Assembly: GCF_036345155.1 (NCBI RefSeq)
Contig: NZ_CP107772.1
Coordinates: 3,100,001-3,164,000, forward strand
DNA length: 64,000 nt
Direction of reading: 5' to 3'
Source: Streptomyces sp. NBC_00582
GTDB lineage: Bacteria > Actinomycetota > Actinomycetes > Streptomycetales > Streptomycetaceae
The notes below the pieces were generated by a model. It saw only the letters and a list, made by a program, of their open reading frames with translations, made no database searches and was not told the origin of the DNA. Numbering within the stretch: the first letter of the stretch is position 1; each line of letters opens with the position of its first letter. The position numbers and the translations under genes were made by a program. Shown here one piece after another: positions 7,723 to 16,622 of the stretch.

Positions 7723-8754
7723 ATGGCAGCGAACCGCCGCCCCACCCTGGCCGATGTCGCCCGTGAAGTGGGTGTCAGCGCCAAGACCGTCTCCCGCGTC
7801 CTCAACGAGGACGGACCCGCCTCCGCGCAGACCAGGGAACAGGTACTCGCCGCCGTGGCCAGGCTGGGCTTCCAGCCGAACCTCATGGCGCGCAACATCC
7901 GCGTCGGCGGACCCGACACCACCGTCGGACTCGTCATCCCCGACCTCGGCAACCCCTTCTTCGGGGCCGTGGCCAGCAGCATCGAGGACACGGTCCGCGA
8001 CCGGGGACTGACCCTCCTCATGGGGTCCTCCGCGGACGACCCCGCCCGCGAACGCGCCCTGACCGCCACGTTCCTCGCCCGCCGGGTGAGCGTCCTGATG
8101 GTCGTGCCGTCCGTCGGCGCCGACCACTCCCACCTCAAGACCCACCGGGCCGGCGGGCTGCCCGTCGTCTTCCTCGACCGGCCGGGCACGGGCCTCGCCA
8201 CCGACAGCGTCGTCAGCACCAACCGCTCGGGCGCCCACGACGGCGTCGCCCATCTGATCGCCCACGGTCACCGCCGGATCGGCTTCATCGGGGACCTCCC
8301 GGTGAAGCTCTACACCCGCCGTGAGCGGCTGGCCGGCTACCGCGAGGCGCTGCGCGAGGCCGGTCTGCCCGACGACCGCTCCCTCGTCACCAACGCCCAC
8401 GACCAGCACGGGGCCTCGGCGGCCACCGCGCAGTTGCTGGAACTGGCCGATCCGCCCACGGCCCTGTTCGCCGGCAACAACATCGTCGCGCTGGGCATAG
8501 TGACCGAACTCGCCCGCAGCCGGCGCAAGGACGTGGCCGTCGTCGCCTTCGACGACGTGGCCCTCGCGGACGCGCTCGAACCGGCGCTGACCGTCGTCGC
8601 CCAGGACCCCGAGGAGATCGGCCGCACCGCCGCGACCACGGCCCTGTCCCGCCTCGACGGCGACCGCTCCCGCGCCCGCACGCTCACCGTGCCCACCCGC
8701 CTGATCGTCCGGGGGTCGGGGGAACGTCCGGCGCCGGCGCTCGCCCGCCGCTGA
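7723..8754 (+). CDS. LacI-family transcriptional regulator
   Basis: A 343-aa repressor with an N-terminal helix-turn-helix (residues ~7-30, TLADVAREVGVSAKTVSRVLN), a hinge helix region around QPNLMARNIR, and a sugar-binding periplasmic-type core (VGLVIPDLGNPFFGAVASSIED; a late VVAFDDVALADALEPALT block). LacI regulators release their operators on binding a sugar or phosphosugar. Its position after the transporter genes suggests it controls this locus and itself, probably through the two palindromes at 4583-4612. AGGAG lies 12-16 bp upstream of the ATG, which is long; a start a few codons downstream is not obvious. Confidence 0.88.
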   Translation: MAANRRPTLADVAREVGVSAKTVSRVLNEDGPASAQTREQVLAAVARLGFQPNLMARNIRVGGPDTTVGLVIPDLGNPFFGAVASSIEDTVRDRGLTLLMGSSADDPARERALTATFLARRVSVLMVVPSVGADHSHLKTHRAGGLPVVFLDRPGTGLATDSVVSTNRSGAHDGVAHLIAHGHRRIGFIGDLPVKLYTRRERLAGYREALREAGLPDDRSLVTNAHDQHGASAATAQLLELADPPTALFAGNNIVALGIVTELARSRRKDVAVVAFDDVALADALEPALTVVAQDPEEIGRTAATTALSRLDGDRSRARTLTVPTRLIVRGSGERPAPALARR

Positions 8755-8792
8755 CCGGCCCGGCCGCACGGCCCGAGAACCGGTGGAGCTCC

Positions 8793-8830
8793 CGCGGACC
8801 CGGCGCGGTCGCGTCCGCACCGGGTCCGCG
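8793..8830. terminator. Hairpin between convergent genes
   Basis: A perfect 11-bp inverted repeat (cgcggacccgg, 8793-8803, with its complement at 8820-8830; 16-nt loop) lies between the converging LacI and DUF6299 genes. There is no U-tract, as usual in Streptomyces; it probably terminates in both directions. Confidence 0.6.
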
Positions 8831-8838
8831 CCGCACCG

Positions 8839-9399
<561 letters not shown>

Positions 9400-9503
9400 T
9401 CACGCTTCCCGCGGCACTCTGGCGGTGCCCGCGGGTGCGGGCGCATGGTCGTTCCACGCGAGGCCGACCGGACGGCCGGCCCGCACCGACGTGGAGGTGC
9501 GCC

Positions 9504-9698
9504 ATGTGTTCCCACTCCTTCGCCGCCGCTTCGGCCGACGCCCACTCCCTGCACGTCGTCGCCGCCCACCCGGAACAGGGCTGGAACCTGCTGTGCGACG
9601 GCACGATCGTCTTCGACGACTCCGGTGAACTCCTCCCCGACGGCCGTGTGGTGGCCCCCCACCGCGTCCCGGCCGACCGGCTGACCGTCGCCGCCTGA
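9504..9698 (+). CDS. DUF5999 family small protein
   Basis: A 64-aa protein of unknown function found widely in Streptomyces. It has an N-terminal Cys-His stretch (MCSHSF) and the family core VAAHPEQGWNLLCDGTIVFDDSGELLPDGRVVAPHR. The ATG at 9504 is preceded by GGAGG at 9493-9497, spacing 6; the longer frame from 9435 lacks an SD. Assignment to DUF5999 rests on recalled family sequence. Its neighbours give no hint of function. Confidence 0.75.
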   Translation: MCSHSFAAASADAHSLHVVAAHPEQGWNLLCDGTIVFDDSGELLPDGRVVAPHRVPADRLTVAA

Positions 9699-9748
9699 GT
9701 CCGCCCCGCCCCTCGCGAGGCGTGGTCCGCGGGCACGACGAAGGTCAC

Positions 9749-9798
9749 ACCGGCCGTGACACCGATGGTGACCGGCCGTGACGGCGACGACCTAAAAT
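9749..9798 (+). promoter_or_regulatory. paaX-like promoter with direct-repeat operator
   Basis: The 12-mer accggccgtgac occurs at 9749-9760 and 9771-9782, exactly 22 bp apart (two helical turns). A -10-like TAAAAT lies at 9793-9798 and a -35-like GTGACC at 9768-9773, inside the repeats. Transcription would begin close to the GTG at 9806, predicting a leaderless mRNA and autoregulation (inference). Confidence 0.5.
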
Positions 9799-9805
9799 GA
9801 TCAAC

Positions 9806-10609
9806 GTGTCCGACCAGCCCGCACCTCGGTCTCTCATCGTCACGCTCTACGGCGCCTACGGCCGCTTCGCGCCGGGCCCGCTGCCCGTCGCCGAACTGAT
9901 CCGGCTGCTCGCCGCGGTCGGCGTCGACGCCCCCTCCGTACGCTCCTCGGTGTCCCGTCTGAAACGGCGCGGGCTGCTGCTGCCGGCCCGTACCGCGCAG
10001 GGCGCGGCCGGGTACGAACTCTCCCCCGAGGCCGTGCAGTTGCTCGACGACGGCGACCGGCGCGTCTACGCCTGGGCGCCGGACGCCGACGAGAGCTGGG
10101 TGCTCGCGGTGTTCTCCGTACCGGAGTCGGAGCGGCAGAAGCGGCACGTCCTGCGTTCCCGGCTGGCCGGACTGGGCTTCGGCACGGCCGCCCCGGGCGT
10201 GTGGATCGCCCCGGCCCGGCTGTACGAGGAGACCCGGCACACCCTGCAACGGCTGGGGCTCGACGGCTACGTCGACTTCTTCCGCGGTGAGCACCTCGGC
10301 TTCGCGCCGACCGTCGAGGCGGTCGCCCGCTGGTGGGACCTGACGGCCATCGCCGGGCAGCACAAGGCGTTCCTCGACCACCAGGAGAGCGTGCTGCGGT
10401 CCTGGCGGCAACGGCCGGACACCCCGCCCGAGGAGGCCTACCGGGACTACCTCCTCGCCCTGGACGCCTGGCGCCATCTGCCGTACGCCGACCCGGGACT
10501 GCCCGCCCGGCTGCTCCCGGGGGACTGGCCGGGGGCCCGTTCGGCGGCCGTGTTCCACGGGCTGCACGAGCGACTGCGGGACGCGGGCGCGGAGTTCGCC
10601 GGGGTGTGA
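9806..10609 (+). CDS. PaaX-family transcriptional regulator
   Basis: A 267-aa GntR-like winged-helix regulator of the PaaX family, which senses aryl-CoA or related ligands and represses catabolic genes in proteobacteria; the Streptomyces ligand is unknown. The N-terminal wing-helix domain (SLIVTLYGAYGRF, LIRLLAAVGVDAPSVRSSVSRLKRRGLL) is followed by the PaaX central and C-terminal domains (ESWVLAVFSVPESERQKRHVLRSRLAGLGFG). No SD is visible. I chose the GTG at 9806 because the upstream ATG at 9797 lies inside the apparent -10 box; the ATG would add three residues. No catabolic operon adjoins it, so it may regulate at a distance. Confidence 0.8.
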   Translation: MSDQPAPRSLIVTLYGAYGRFAPGPLPVAELIRLLAAVGVDAPSVRSSVSRLKRRGLLLPARTAQGAAGYELSPEAVQLLDDGDRRVYAWAPDADESWVLAVFSVPESERQKRHVLRSRLAGLGFGTAAPGVWIAPARLYEETRHTLQRLGLDGYVDFFRGEHLGFAPTVEAVARWWDLTAIAGQHKAFLDHQESVLRSWRQRPDTPPEEAYRDYLLALDAWRHLPYADPGLPARLLPGDWPGARSAAVFHGLHERLRDAGAEFAGV

Positions 10610-10725
10610 TCCCGTGGACACCGGGCGTCACTCAGCCAAACATCAGGTTCCTCAACAACTCCTCTCAGACTCCTTACCTACCGTTCGACGGGTTGTACGC
10701 CGGGTAGGAAAGAGGACTGTTGCGG

Positions 10726-11292
10726 ATGACCAGCACGCCAAGGGCCGTCGCTCCGAGGGCCCAGGGGGCCACGGTCTGGCTCACGGGACTGCCGAGCGCC
10801 GGCAAGACGACGATCGCCCGCCTGCTCGGTGAGCGGCTGAAGGCCGAGGGACACCGCGTGGAGGTCCTGGACGGCGACGAGATCCGCCGCTTCCTCTCCG
10901 CCGGTCTCGGTTTCAGCCGCGCCGACCGCACCGCCAACGTGCAGCGGATCGGGCTGGTCTCGGAGGTCCTGGCGCGCAACGGCGTGCTGTCCGTCGTCCC
11001 CGTCATCGCCCCGTACGCCGACAGCCGCGAGGCGGTGCGGCTGCGGCACGAGAAGAGCGGGACGCCGTATCTCGAGGTGCATGTCGCCACCCCGGTGGAG
11101 GTGTGCAGCGAGCGGGACGTGAAGGGTCTGTACGCCCGGCAGGCGGCGGGTGAGCTGAGCGGGCTGACCGGGGTCGACGACCCGTACGAGGTGCCGGCGG
11201 CCCCCGCGCTCGTCCTGCCGACGCAGGAGCAGACGCCTCGGGAGTCGGCGGACGCGGTGTACACGCTGCTGACGGAACGGGGGCTGGTGTGA
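10726..11292 (+). CDS. cysC: Adenylyl-sulfate kinase
   Basis: A 188-aa APS kinase that phosphorylates adenosine 5'-phosphosulfate to PAPS with ATP. P-loop GLPSAGKTT (about residues 21-29), DGDEIRRFL and the lid-proximal FSRADRTANVQRIGLVSEVL are family signatures. The ATG at 10726 has AGAGGA 9 bp upstream; a TTG six bases earlier is also open but spaced only 3 bp from the same SD. It is the first gene of cysC-cysD-cysN and its stop overlaps the cysD GTG by 4 bp. A 6-bp inverted repeat (CCTACC/GGTAGG, 10677-10682 and 10703-10708) in the leader could be an operator. Confidence 0.93.
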   Translation: MTSTPRAVAPRAQGATVWLTGLPSAGKTTIARLLGERLKAEGHRVEVLDGDEIRRFLSAGLGFSRADRTANVQRIGLVSEVLARNGVLSVVPVIAPYADSREAVRLRHEKSGTPYLEVHVATPVEVCSERDVKGLYARQAAGELSGLTGVDDPYEVPAAPALVLPTQEQTPRESADAVYTLLTERGLV

Positions 11293-12191
11293 GCGGGTAC
11301 ACGCTCTCGCATCTGGACGCCCTGGAGTCCGAGGCGGTGCACATCTTCCGCGAGGTGGCGGGCGAGTTCGAGAACCCGGTGATCCTGTTCTCCGGCGGCA
11401 AGGACTCCATCGTCATGCTGCACCTCGCGCTGAAGGCGTTCGCCCCGGCCGCGATCCCCTTCTCGCTGCTGCACGTCGACACCGGGCACAACTTCCCCGA
11501 GGTGCTGGAGTACCGCGACCGGGTCGTCGCCGAGCACGCGCTGCGGCTGCACGTCGCCTCCGTGCAGGACTACATCGACCGCGGCGTGCTGCGCGAGCGG
11601 CCCGACGGCACCCGCAACCCGCTGCAGACCCTGCCGCTCACCGAGAGGATCCAGGCGGAGAGGTTCGACGCGGTCTTCGGCGGCGGACGCCGCGACGAGG
11701 AGAAGGCCCGCGCCAAGGAACGCGTGTTCAGCCTGCGCGACGAGTTCTCGCAGTGGGACCCGCGCCGGCAGCGGCCCGAACTGTGGAACCTGTACAACGG
11801 CCGCCACGCACCCGGCGAACACGTCCGCGTCTTCCCGCTGTCCAACTGGACCGAGCTCGACGTCTGGCAGTACATCGCCCGCGAGGACATCGCCCTGCCC
11901 GACATCTACTTCGCGCACTACCGCGAGGTGTTCCGGAGGGACGGGATGTGGCTCACGGCGGGCGAGTGGGGCGGGCCCGGGCCGGCCGAGACCGTGGAGA
12001 AGCGGCAGGTCCGCTACCGCACGGTCGGCGACATGTCCTGCACCGGCGCGGTGGACTCCGACGCCGACACCATCGAGAAGGTGATCTCCGAGATCGCCGC
12101 CTCCCGGCTCACCGAGCGCGGCGCCACCCGCGCCGACGACAAGATGTCCGAGGCCGCCATGGAGGACCGCAAGCGCGAGGGGTACTTCTAG
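11289..12191 (+). CDS. cysD: Sulfate adenylyltransferase subunit 2
   Basis: A 300-aa catalytic subunit of ATP sulfurylase, which makes APS from sulfate and ATP with energy from the GTPase CysN. The PP-loop motif SGGKDSIVMLHLALKAF is at about residues 36-52, the sulfate-pocket region DTGHNFPEVLEYRDR follows, and the C-terminus has the conserved RKREGYF. The start is the GTG overlapping the cysC stop (GTGA); cysN begins 2 bp after the stop. All three products act together in cytoplasmic sulfate activation for cysteine synthesis or sulfation. Confidence 0.95.
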   Translation: MSGYTLSHLDALESEAVHIFREVAGEFENPVILFSGGKDSIVMLHLALKAFAPAAIPFSLLHVDTGHNFPEVLEYRDRVVAEHALRLHVASVQDYIDRGVLRERPDGTRNPLQTLPLTERIQAERFDAVFGGGRRDEEKARAKERVFSLRDEFSQWDPRRQRPELWNLYNGRHAPGEHVRVFPLSNWTELDVWQYIAREDIALPDIYFAHYREVFRRDGMWLTAGEWGGPGPAETVEKRQVRYRTVGDMSCTGAVDSDADTIEKVISEIAASRLTERGATRADDKMSEAAMEDRKREGYF

Positions 12192-12193
12192 TC

Positions 12194-13408
12194 ATGACGC
12201 CACACCTCACCGTGGACACGCTCCGGTTCGCCACCGCCGGTTCCGTCGACGACGGCAAGTCCACCCTCGTCGGCCGGCTGCTGCACGACTCCAAGTCGGT
12301 CCTCACCGACCAGCTGGAGGCCGTGGAGACCGCGTCCCGCAACCGCGGGAAGGACGCGCCCGACCTGGCCCTCCTCACGGACGGGCTGCGGGCCGAGCGC
12401 GAGCAGGGCATCACGATCGACGTGGCGTACCGCTACTTCGCCACGCCCAGGCGGCGGTTCATCCTCGCCGACACCCCCGGCCATGTGCAGTACACCCGCA
12501 ACATGGTCACCGGTGCCTCCACGGCCGAGCTGGCGATCATCCTGGTCGACGCCCGCAACGGCGTGGTCGAGCAGACCCGCCGGCACGCGGCGATCGCGGC
12601 CCTGCTGCGCGTCCCGCACGTCGTGCTCGCCGTCAACAAGATGGACCTGGTCGACTACCGGCAGGACGTCTTCGAGCGGATCGTGGAGGAATTCGCCGCG
12701 GACGCGTCCGAGTTCGGGCTGCCCGGCTTCACCCCGATCCCGGTGTCGGCGCTCGCCGGCGACAACGTGGTCGAGCGGTCGGCGCACATGGAGTGGTACG
12801 CCGGTCCGGCCCTGCTGGAGTTCCTGGAGAACGTGCCGGTCGGCACCGGGCCGGCCGACGCGCCCGCCCGGTTCCCGGTGCAGTACGTCATCCGGCACGG
12901 CGAGGTCCGCCACTACGCGGGCCAGCTGGTGTCGGGCGCGCTGCGCGTCGGCGACCGGGTGACCGTCCATCCGTCCGGGGAGACCTCCGAGGTCGCCGCC
13001 CTCGACGTACTCGGTGCGGACGTCGAGGTGGCGTACGCGCCGCAGTCGGTAGGGGTGCGGCTGGCGGACCAGCGGGACGTCTCACGCGGGGACATGATCA
13101 CGGCGGGGGCCGGCGGGCCGACGCTCACCCGGGACGTGCGGGCGGCGGTGTGCCATCTGGCCGACCGTCCGCTGCGGGTCGGCGACCGGGTGCTGCTCAA
13201 GCACACCACGCGGACCGTCAAGGCGCTCGTGAAGGACCTCGGCGGGGCCTCCGGGCTGGCCGTGAACGACCTGGGCCGGATCACCCTGCGCACCGCGGAG
13301 CCGCTCGCGCTGGACGACTACGGGGTGTCGCGGCGCACCGGTGCGTTCATCCTGATCGATCCGGCCGACGGGGCGACGCTCACGGCGGGCATGGTGGAGC
13401 TCGGCTGA
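12194..13408 (+). CDS. cysN: Sulfate adenylyltransferase subunit 1 (GTPase)
   Basis: A 404-aa EF-Tu-like GTPase that drives APS formation by CysD. G1 is GSVDDGKSTLVGRLL, G2 region REQGITIDVAYRYF, G3 DTPGHVQYTRNM and G4 NKMDL; two beta-barrel domains follow. It is slightly shorter than many Streptomyces CysN proteins (about 440 residues) but ends cleanly at MVELG before a terminator, so no truncation is certain. The ATG lies 2 bp after the cysD stop. No APS-kinase domain is fused; that function is supplied by cysC. Confidence 0.93.
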   Translation: MTPHLTVDTLRFATAGSVDDGKSTLVGRLLHDSKSVLTDQLEAVETASRNRGKDAPDLALLTDGLRAEREQGITIDVAYRYFATPRRRFILADTPGHVQYTRNMVTGASTAELAIILVDARNGVVEQTRRHAAIAALLRVPHVVLAVNKMDLVDYRQDVFERIVEEFAADASEFGLPGFTPIPVSALAGDNVVERSAHMEWYAGPALLEFLENVPVGTGPADAPARFPVQYVIRHGEVRHYAGQLVSGALRVGDRVTVHPSGETSEVAALDVLGADVEVAYAPQSVGVRLADQRDVSRGDMITAGAGGPTLTRDVRAAVCHLADRPLRVGDRVLLKHTTRTVKALVKDLGGASGLAVNDLGRITLRTAEPLALDDYGVSRRTGAFILIDPADGATLTAGMVELG

Positions 13409-13436
13409 GACAGGCGTTCCGGGGTAAGTGTTCTTA

Positions 13437-13465
13437 CCGCCCTTCCCTGCCGGGAGGGCGGTTTT
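13437..13465 (+). terminator. Rho-independent terminator of cysCDN
   Basis: A GC-rich hairpin (ccgccct...ccc / ggg-agggcgg with one bulge, about 10 bp) followed by TTTT lies 29 bp after the cysN stop. Confidence 0.85.
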
Positions 13466-13613
13466 CTCCTGTGCGGCCCGGTACGGCCCCCCGCAGTGTC
13501 ACCGCTCGTCAATAACGCGGTAACAACGGGAGCAGGCAGGCGAGAGGGAGCGTTGGGCGGGGTAAGCCACCCGTTAGCCGTACCATTCCTGAAGTTGAAA
13601 GCAGGACCGCCTG

Positions 13614-14102
13614 ATGTCGATCACGGGACCCTGCGCCAAGAACGGACTCGCCTTGCAAGATCGCCCCTCCGACTCGGCCGCCTCCTGGCGGATCGCACTG
13701 CCGCACTCCGCCGCGGCCGTGCCGGTGGCTCGTGCACTGGTCCGTACGGCGCTGGCGGAGCTGAAGCACGGTGCGGACCGGGACACCGCGGAGCTGCTGA
13801 CGGCCGAGCTGGTCGCGAACGCCGTGGAGCACACCGCCGTCGGGGACGCCCCGATAGAGCTGGTGGTGGAGCTGCGGCCGAGCGGCTGCCAGGTCGAGGT
13901 GCACGACCACGATCCGATGCCGCCGGGCGACCTCACCCGGCCCTCGGGCGCGGAGCCCGACCCCTGGCAGGAGCACGGGCGGGGGCTGCTGCTGATCCGC
14001 GCCCTGAGTTCGTCGTGCGGGCACCGCCCCACCGACAAGGGCAAGGCGGTGTGGTTCCGGCTGGCCGTGGTGCCGCCGCAGTGGCGGCCGCGGCCCGAGT
14101 GA
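13614..14102 (+). CDS. RsbW-like ATP-binding protein (HATPase_c)
   Basis: A 162-aa GHKL-fold protein like the anti-sigma/serine-kinase RsbW family that is greatly expanded in Streptomyces. The N-box is ELLTAELVANAVEHTA (about residues 60-75), the G1 region is VEVHDHDPMPP and the G2-like loop is EHGRGLLLIRAL. Such proteins bind ATP and may phosphorylate an anti-sigma antagonist. No sigma factor or antagonist gene adjoins, so its partner is unknown. AGGA lies 8 bp upstream of the ATG. Confidence 0.85.
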   Translation: MSITGPCAKNGLALQDRPSDSAASWRIALPHSAAAVPVARALVRTALAELKHGADRDTAELLTAELVANAVEHTAVGDAPIELVVELRPSGCQVEVHDHDPMPPGDLTRPSGAEPDPWQEHGRGLLLIRALSSSCGHRPTDKGKAVWFRLAVVPPQWRPRPE

Positions 14103-14114
14103 GGCGGCCCCGGG

Positions 14115-15122
14115 TCAGGCGAGGGTGGCGACCAGGACGGCCTTGATGGTGTGCAGCCGGTTCTCCGCCTCGTCGAAGACGACCGAGTGGACGGACTCGA
14201 AGACCTCGTCGGTGACCTCCAGCGAGTCCAGGCCGTGGGCCTCGAAGATCTCGCGGCCCACCTTGGTGCCGAGGTCGTGGAAGGCCGGCAGACAGTGCAG
14301 GAAGCGGACGTCCGGGTTGCCGGTGGCGCGCAGGACGTCCATGGTCACCGCGTACGGGCCGAGGGCGGCGATCCGCTCGTCCCAGACCTCCTTGGGCTCA
14401 CCCATGGACACCCAGACGTCGGTGGCGACGAAGTCGGCGCCGAGCACGCCCTCCGTGACCGACTCGGTGAGCGTGACGCGGGCGCCGCTGGTCTCGGCCA
14501 GCTCCAGGGCCCGGTCGACGATCTCCTGAGCGGGCCAGTAGGTCTTGGGGGCGACGATCCGCACGTCCATGCCGAGCAGGGCGCCGGTGACGAGGTAGGA
14601 GTTGCCCATGTTGAAGCGGGCGTCGCCGAGGTAGGCGAAGGCGATGTCCGTCAGGGGCTTCGCGGTGTGCTCGGTCATCGTCAGGACGTCGGCGAGCATC
14701 TGGGTGGGGTGCCAGTCGTCGGTGAGGCCGTTGTAGACGGGCACCCCGGCGTGGGCGGCGAGCTCCTCGACCTTGTGCTGGCTGTCGCCGCGGTACTCGA
14801 TGCCGTCGTACATCCGGCCCAGGACGCGCGCGGTGTCCTTGACGGACTCCTTGTGGCCGATCTGCGAGCCGGAGGGGTCGAGGTAGGTGGTGGAGGCGCC
14901 CTGGTCCGCGGCGGCGACCTCGAACGCGCAGCGGGTGCGCGTCGAGGTCTTCTCGAAGATCAGCGCGATGTTCTTCCCGCGCAGGTGCCGGACCTCGGTC
15001 CCGGCCTTCTTGGCGGCCTTCAGCTCGGCGGCCAGCTCGATCAGCCCGCGGAACTCCTCCCCGGTGAAGTCCAGCTCCTTGAGGAAGTGGCGGCCGGCGA
15101 GGGCGGTCGGGACAGTCGCCAT
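14115..15122 (-). CDS. argF: Ornithine carbamoyltransferase
   Basis: A 335-aa transcarbamylase that interconverts ornithine plus carbamoyl phosphate and citrulline. The carbamoyl-phosphate site STRTR is in [15 protein letters not shown] (about residues 55-69), with HPTQ in [13 protein letters not shown] and the ornithine loop HCLP in [10 protein letters not shown]. Its position beside arginine deiminase suggests either a catabolic deiminase-pathway enzyme (ArcB role) or a second anabolic ArgF; no carbamate kinase is nearby. It follows arcA in the same direction, 119 bp downstream, with repeats between. Confidence 0.93.
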   Translation of the reverse strand: MATVPTALAGRHFLKELDFTGEEFRGLIELAAELKAAKKAGTEVRHLRGKNIALIFEKTSTRTRCAFEVAAADQGASTTYLDPSGSQIGHKESVKDTARVLGRMYDGIEYRGDSQHKVEELAAHAGVPVYNGLTDDWHPTQMLADVLTMTEHTAKPLTDIAFAYLGDARFNMGNSYLVTGALLGMDVRIVAPKTYWPAQEIVDRALELAETSGARVTLTESVTEGVLGADFVATDVWVSMGEPKEVWDERIAALGPYAVTMDVLRATGNPDVRFLHCLPAFHDLGTKVGREIFEAHGLDSLEVTDEVFESVHSVVFDEAENRLHTIKAVLVATLA

Positions 15123-15160
15123 GGGGGCGCTCCAGAGGTACGAGAACGGGACCGTGGAAG

Positions 15161-15187
15161 TCTATACGACAAGCGGCATTTCTATAC
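15161..15187 (-). promoter_or_regulatory. Possible argF operator repeats
   Basis: The heptamer tctatac occurs at 15161-15167 and 15181-15187, exactly 20 bp apart, about 40-65 bp upstream of the argF ATG in an otherwise GC-rich stretch. On the argF strand both read GTATAGA. They might form part of an ArgR-type site, but neither half matches the ARG box well. Confidence 0.35.
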
Positions 15188-15192
15188 AGCCC

Positions 15193-15236
15193 CGGCCTCC
15201 CCCGGTCCCCCGGTCCCCCGGTCCCCCGGTCCCCTG
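15193..15236. repeat. 8-bp tandem repeat (cggtcccc)n
   Basis: About four uninterrupted copies of cggtcccc, with degenerate flanking C/G runs, lie just after the arcA stop codon (15242) in the arcA-argF gap. Confidence 0.8.
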
Positions 15237-15241
15237 GTGGG

Positions 15242-16465
15242 CTACACGGCCCCCCGTTCGACCGGGCAGCTCATGCAGCGCGGCCCGCCCCGGCCCCGGC
15301 CCAGCTCGCTGCCCGGGATCTCGATCACCTCGATGCCCTGCTTGCGCAGATGGGTGTTGGTGGTGGCGTTGCGCTCGTAGGCGACGACGACGCCCGGTTC
15401 GACGGCGAGGACGTTGCAGCCGTCGTCCCACTGCTCGCGCTCGGCCGCGTGCACGTCCTGGGTGGCGGTGAGCACCCGGATCTCGTCGAGGCCGAGGGCG
15501 GCGGCGATCGCGCGGTGCATGTGCTCCGGCGGATGGTCGGTGACCTTCAGCTCCTTCTCGCCGACGCCCTGCTCGATGGTGTACGAGCGGAGCATGCCGA
15601 GGCCGGCGTACTGGGTGAAGGTGTCGCCGTCGACCATCGTCATCACGGTGTCGAGGTGCATGAAGGCCCGCCGCTTCGGCATGTCCAGGGCCACGATGGT
15701 CCGCGCCGAGCCCGCGGCGAACAGCTTGTGCGCGAGCATCTCCACGGCCTGCGGAGTGGTCCGCTCGCTCATGCCGATGAGCACGGCGCCGTTGCCGATG
15801 ACGAGGACGTCGCCGCCCTCGATGGTCGACGGATAGTCCGCCTGCCCCTCGGACCAGACGTGGAACATCTCCGCGCGGAACAGGGGATGGTGCCGGTAGA
15901 TCGCCTCGAAGTGCACGGTCTCCCGCTGCCGTGCGGGCCAGCGCATGGCGTTGACGGCGACGCCGTCGTAGATCCAGGCGGAGGTGTCGCGGGTGAAGAG
16001 GTGGTTGGGCAGCGGGGCGAGGAGGAAGTCGTCGAGCTCCATGACATGGAAGCGCACGGAGGTCGGCTCGGGGTTGGCCTCCAGGAACTCCCGTTTGGTC
16101 ATACCTCCGACGAGACTCTCGGCCAGGTCGGCGGCGGACAGGTTCTCGAAGGCGGCCCGGAGGTGGTCGGTGGCGAGCACCCCGTACTCCTTCTCGTCGA
16201 AGACGCGGTCCAGGACGAGCGCGCGGGCCGCCGGGATCTCCAGGGCCTCGACGAGCAGATCGCCGAACAGATGGACCTCGACGCCCCGGTCCCGCAGGAC
16301 GTCGGCGAACCCGTCGTGCTCGGCGCGCGCCCGGCGCACCCACAGCACGTCGTCGAAGAGCAGTGCGTCCTTGTTGCTGGGGGTGAGCCTTTTGAGCTCG
16401 AGATCCGGCCGGTGCAGGATGACGCGGCGCAGCCGCCCGGCCTCGGAGTCGACATGGAATCCCAT
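15242..16465 (-). CDS. arcA: Arginine deiminase
   Basis: A 407-aa guanidino-group hydrolase that converts arginine to citrulline and ammonia. The first catalytic Asp lies in the family's FTRDTSAWI stretch, the Glu-containing [22 protein letters not shown] follows, then the His in [15 protein letters not shown], and the nucleophilic Cys in RCMSCPVER at the C-terminus. I chose the ATG at 16465 because GGATGGAG precedes it; 11 further in-frame codons upstream are unlike family N-termini. Together with argF downstream it forms a deiminase-pathway pair. Confidence 0.93.
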   Translation of the reverse strand: MGFHVDSEAGRLRRVILHRPDLELKRLTPSNKDALLFDDVLWVRRARAEHDGFADVLRDRGVEVHLFGDLLVEALEIPAARALVLDRVFDEKEYGVLATDHLRAAFENLSAADLAESLVGGMTKREFLEANPEPTSVRFHVMELDDFLLAPLPNHLFTRDTSAWIYDGVAVNAMRWPARQRETVHFEAIYRHHPLFRAEMFHVWSEGQADYPSTIEGGDVLVIGNGAVLIGMSERTTPQAVEMLAHKLFAAGSARTIVALDMPKRRAFMHLDTVMTMVDGDTFTQYAGLGMLRSYTIEQGVGEKELKVTDHPPEHMHRAIAAALGLDEIRVLTATQDVHAAEREQWDDGCNVLAVEPGVVVAYERNATTNTHLRKQGIEVIEIPGSELGRGRGGPRCMSCPVERGAV

Positions 16466-16538
16466 GTCTCCATCCTGACCATCGGCGCCCGCCTTCACCC
16501 GCTCTTGCGCTGTTTCGCAACCGCTTGTTTTCGTCCTC

Positions 16539-16567
16539 TTGACGACAAGTGATCGTTCCGATTATCG
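16539..16567 (+). promoter_or_regulatory. Possible promoter for the SPFH gene
   Basis: TTGACG at 16539-16544 and TTATCG at 16562-16567 (spacing 17) precede the SPFH ATG at 16623. The -35 overlaps an inverted repeat cttg-acga-caag. The arcA promoter must lie in the same 157-bp divergent gap. Confidence 0.4.
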
Positions 16568-16622
16568 TCGTGCTGACGAAAATCGGGCCGAGTGGCCCGC
16601 ACAAGGCGAGGGGGGACCTCTC

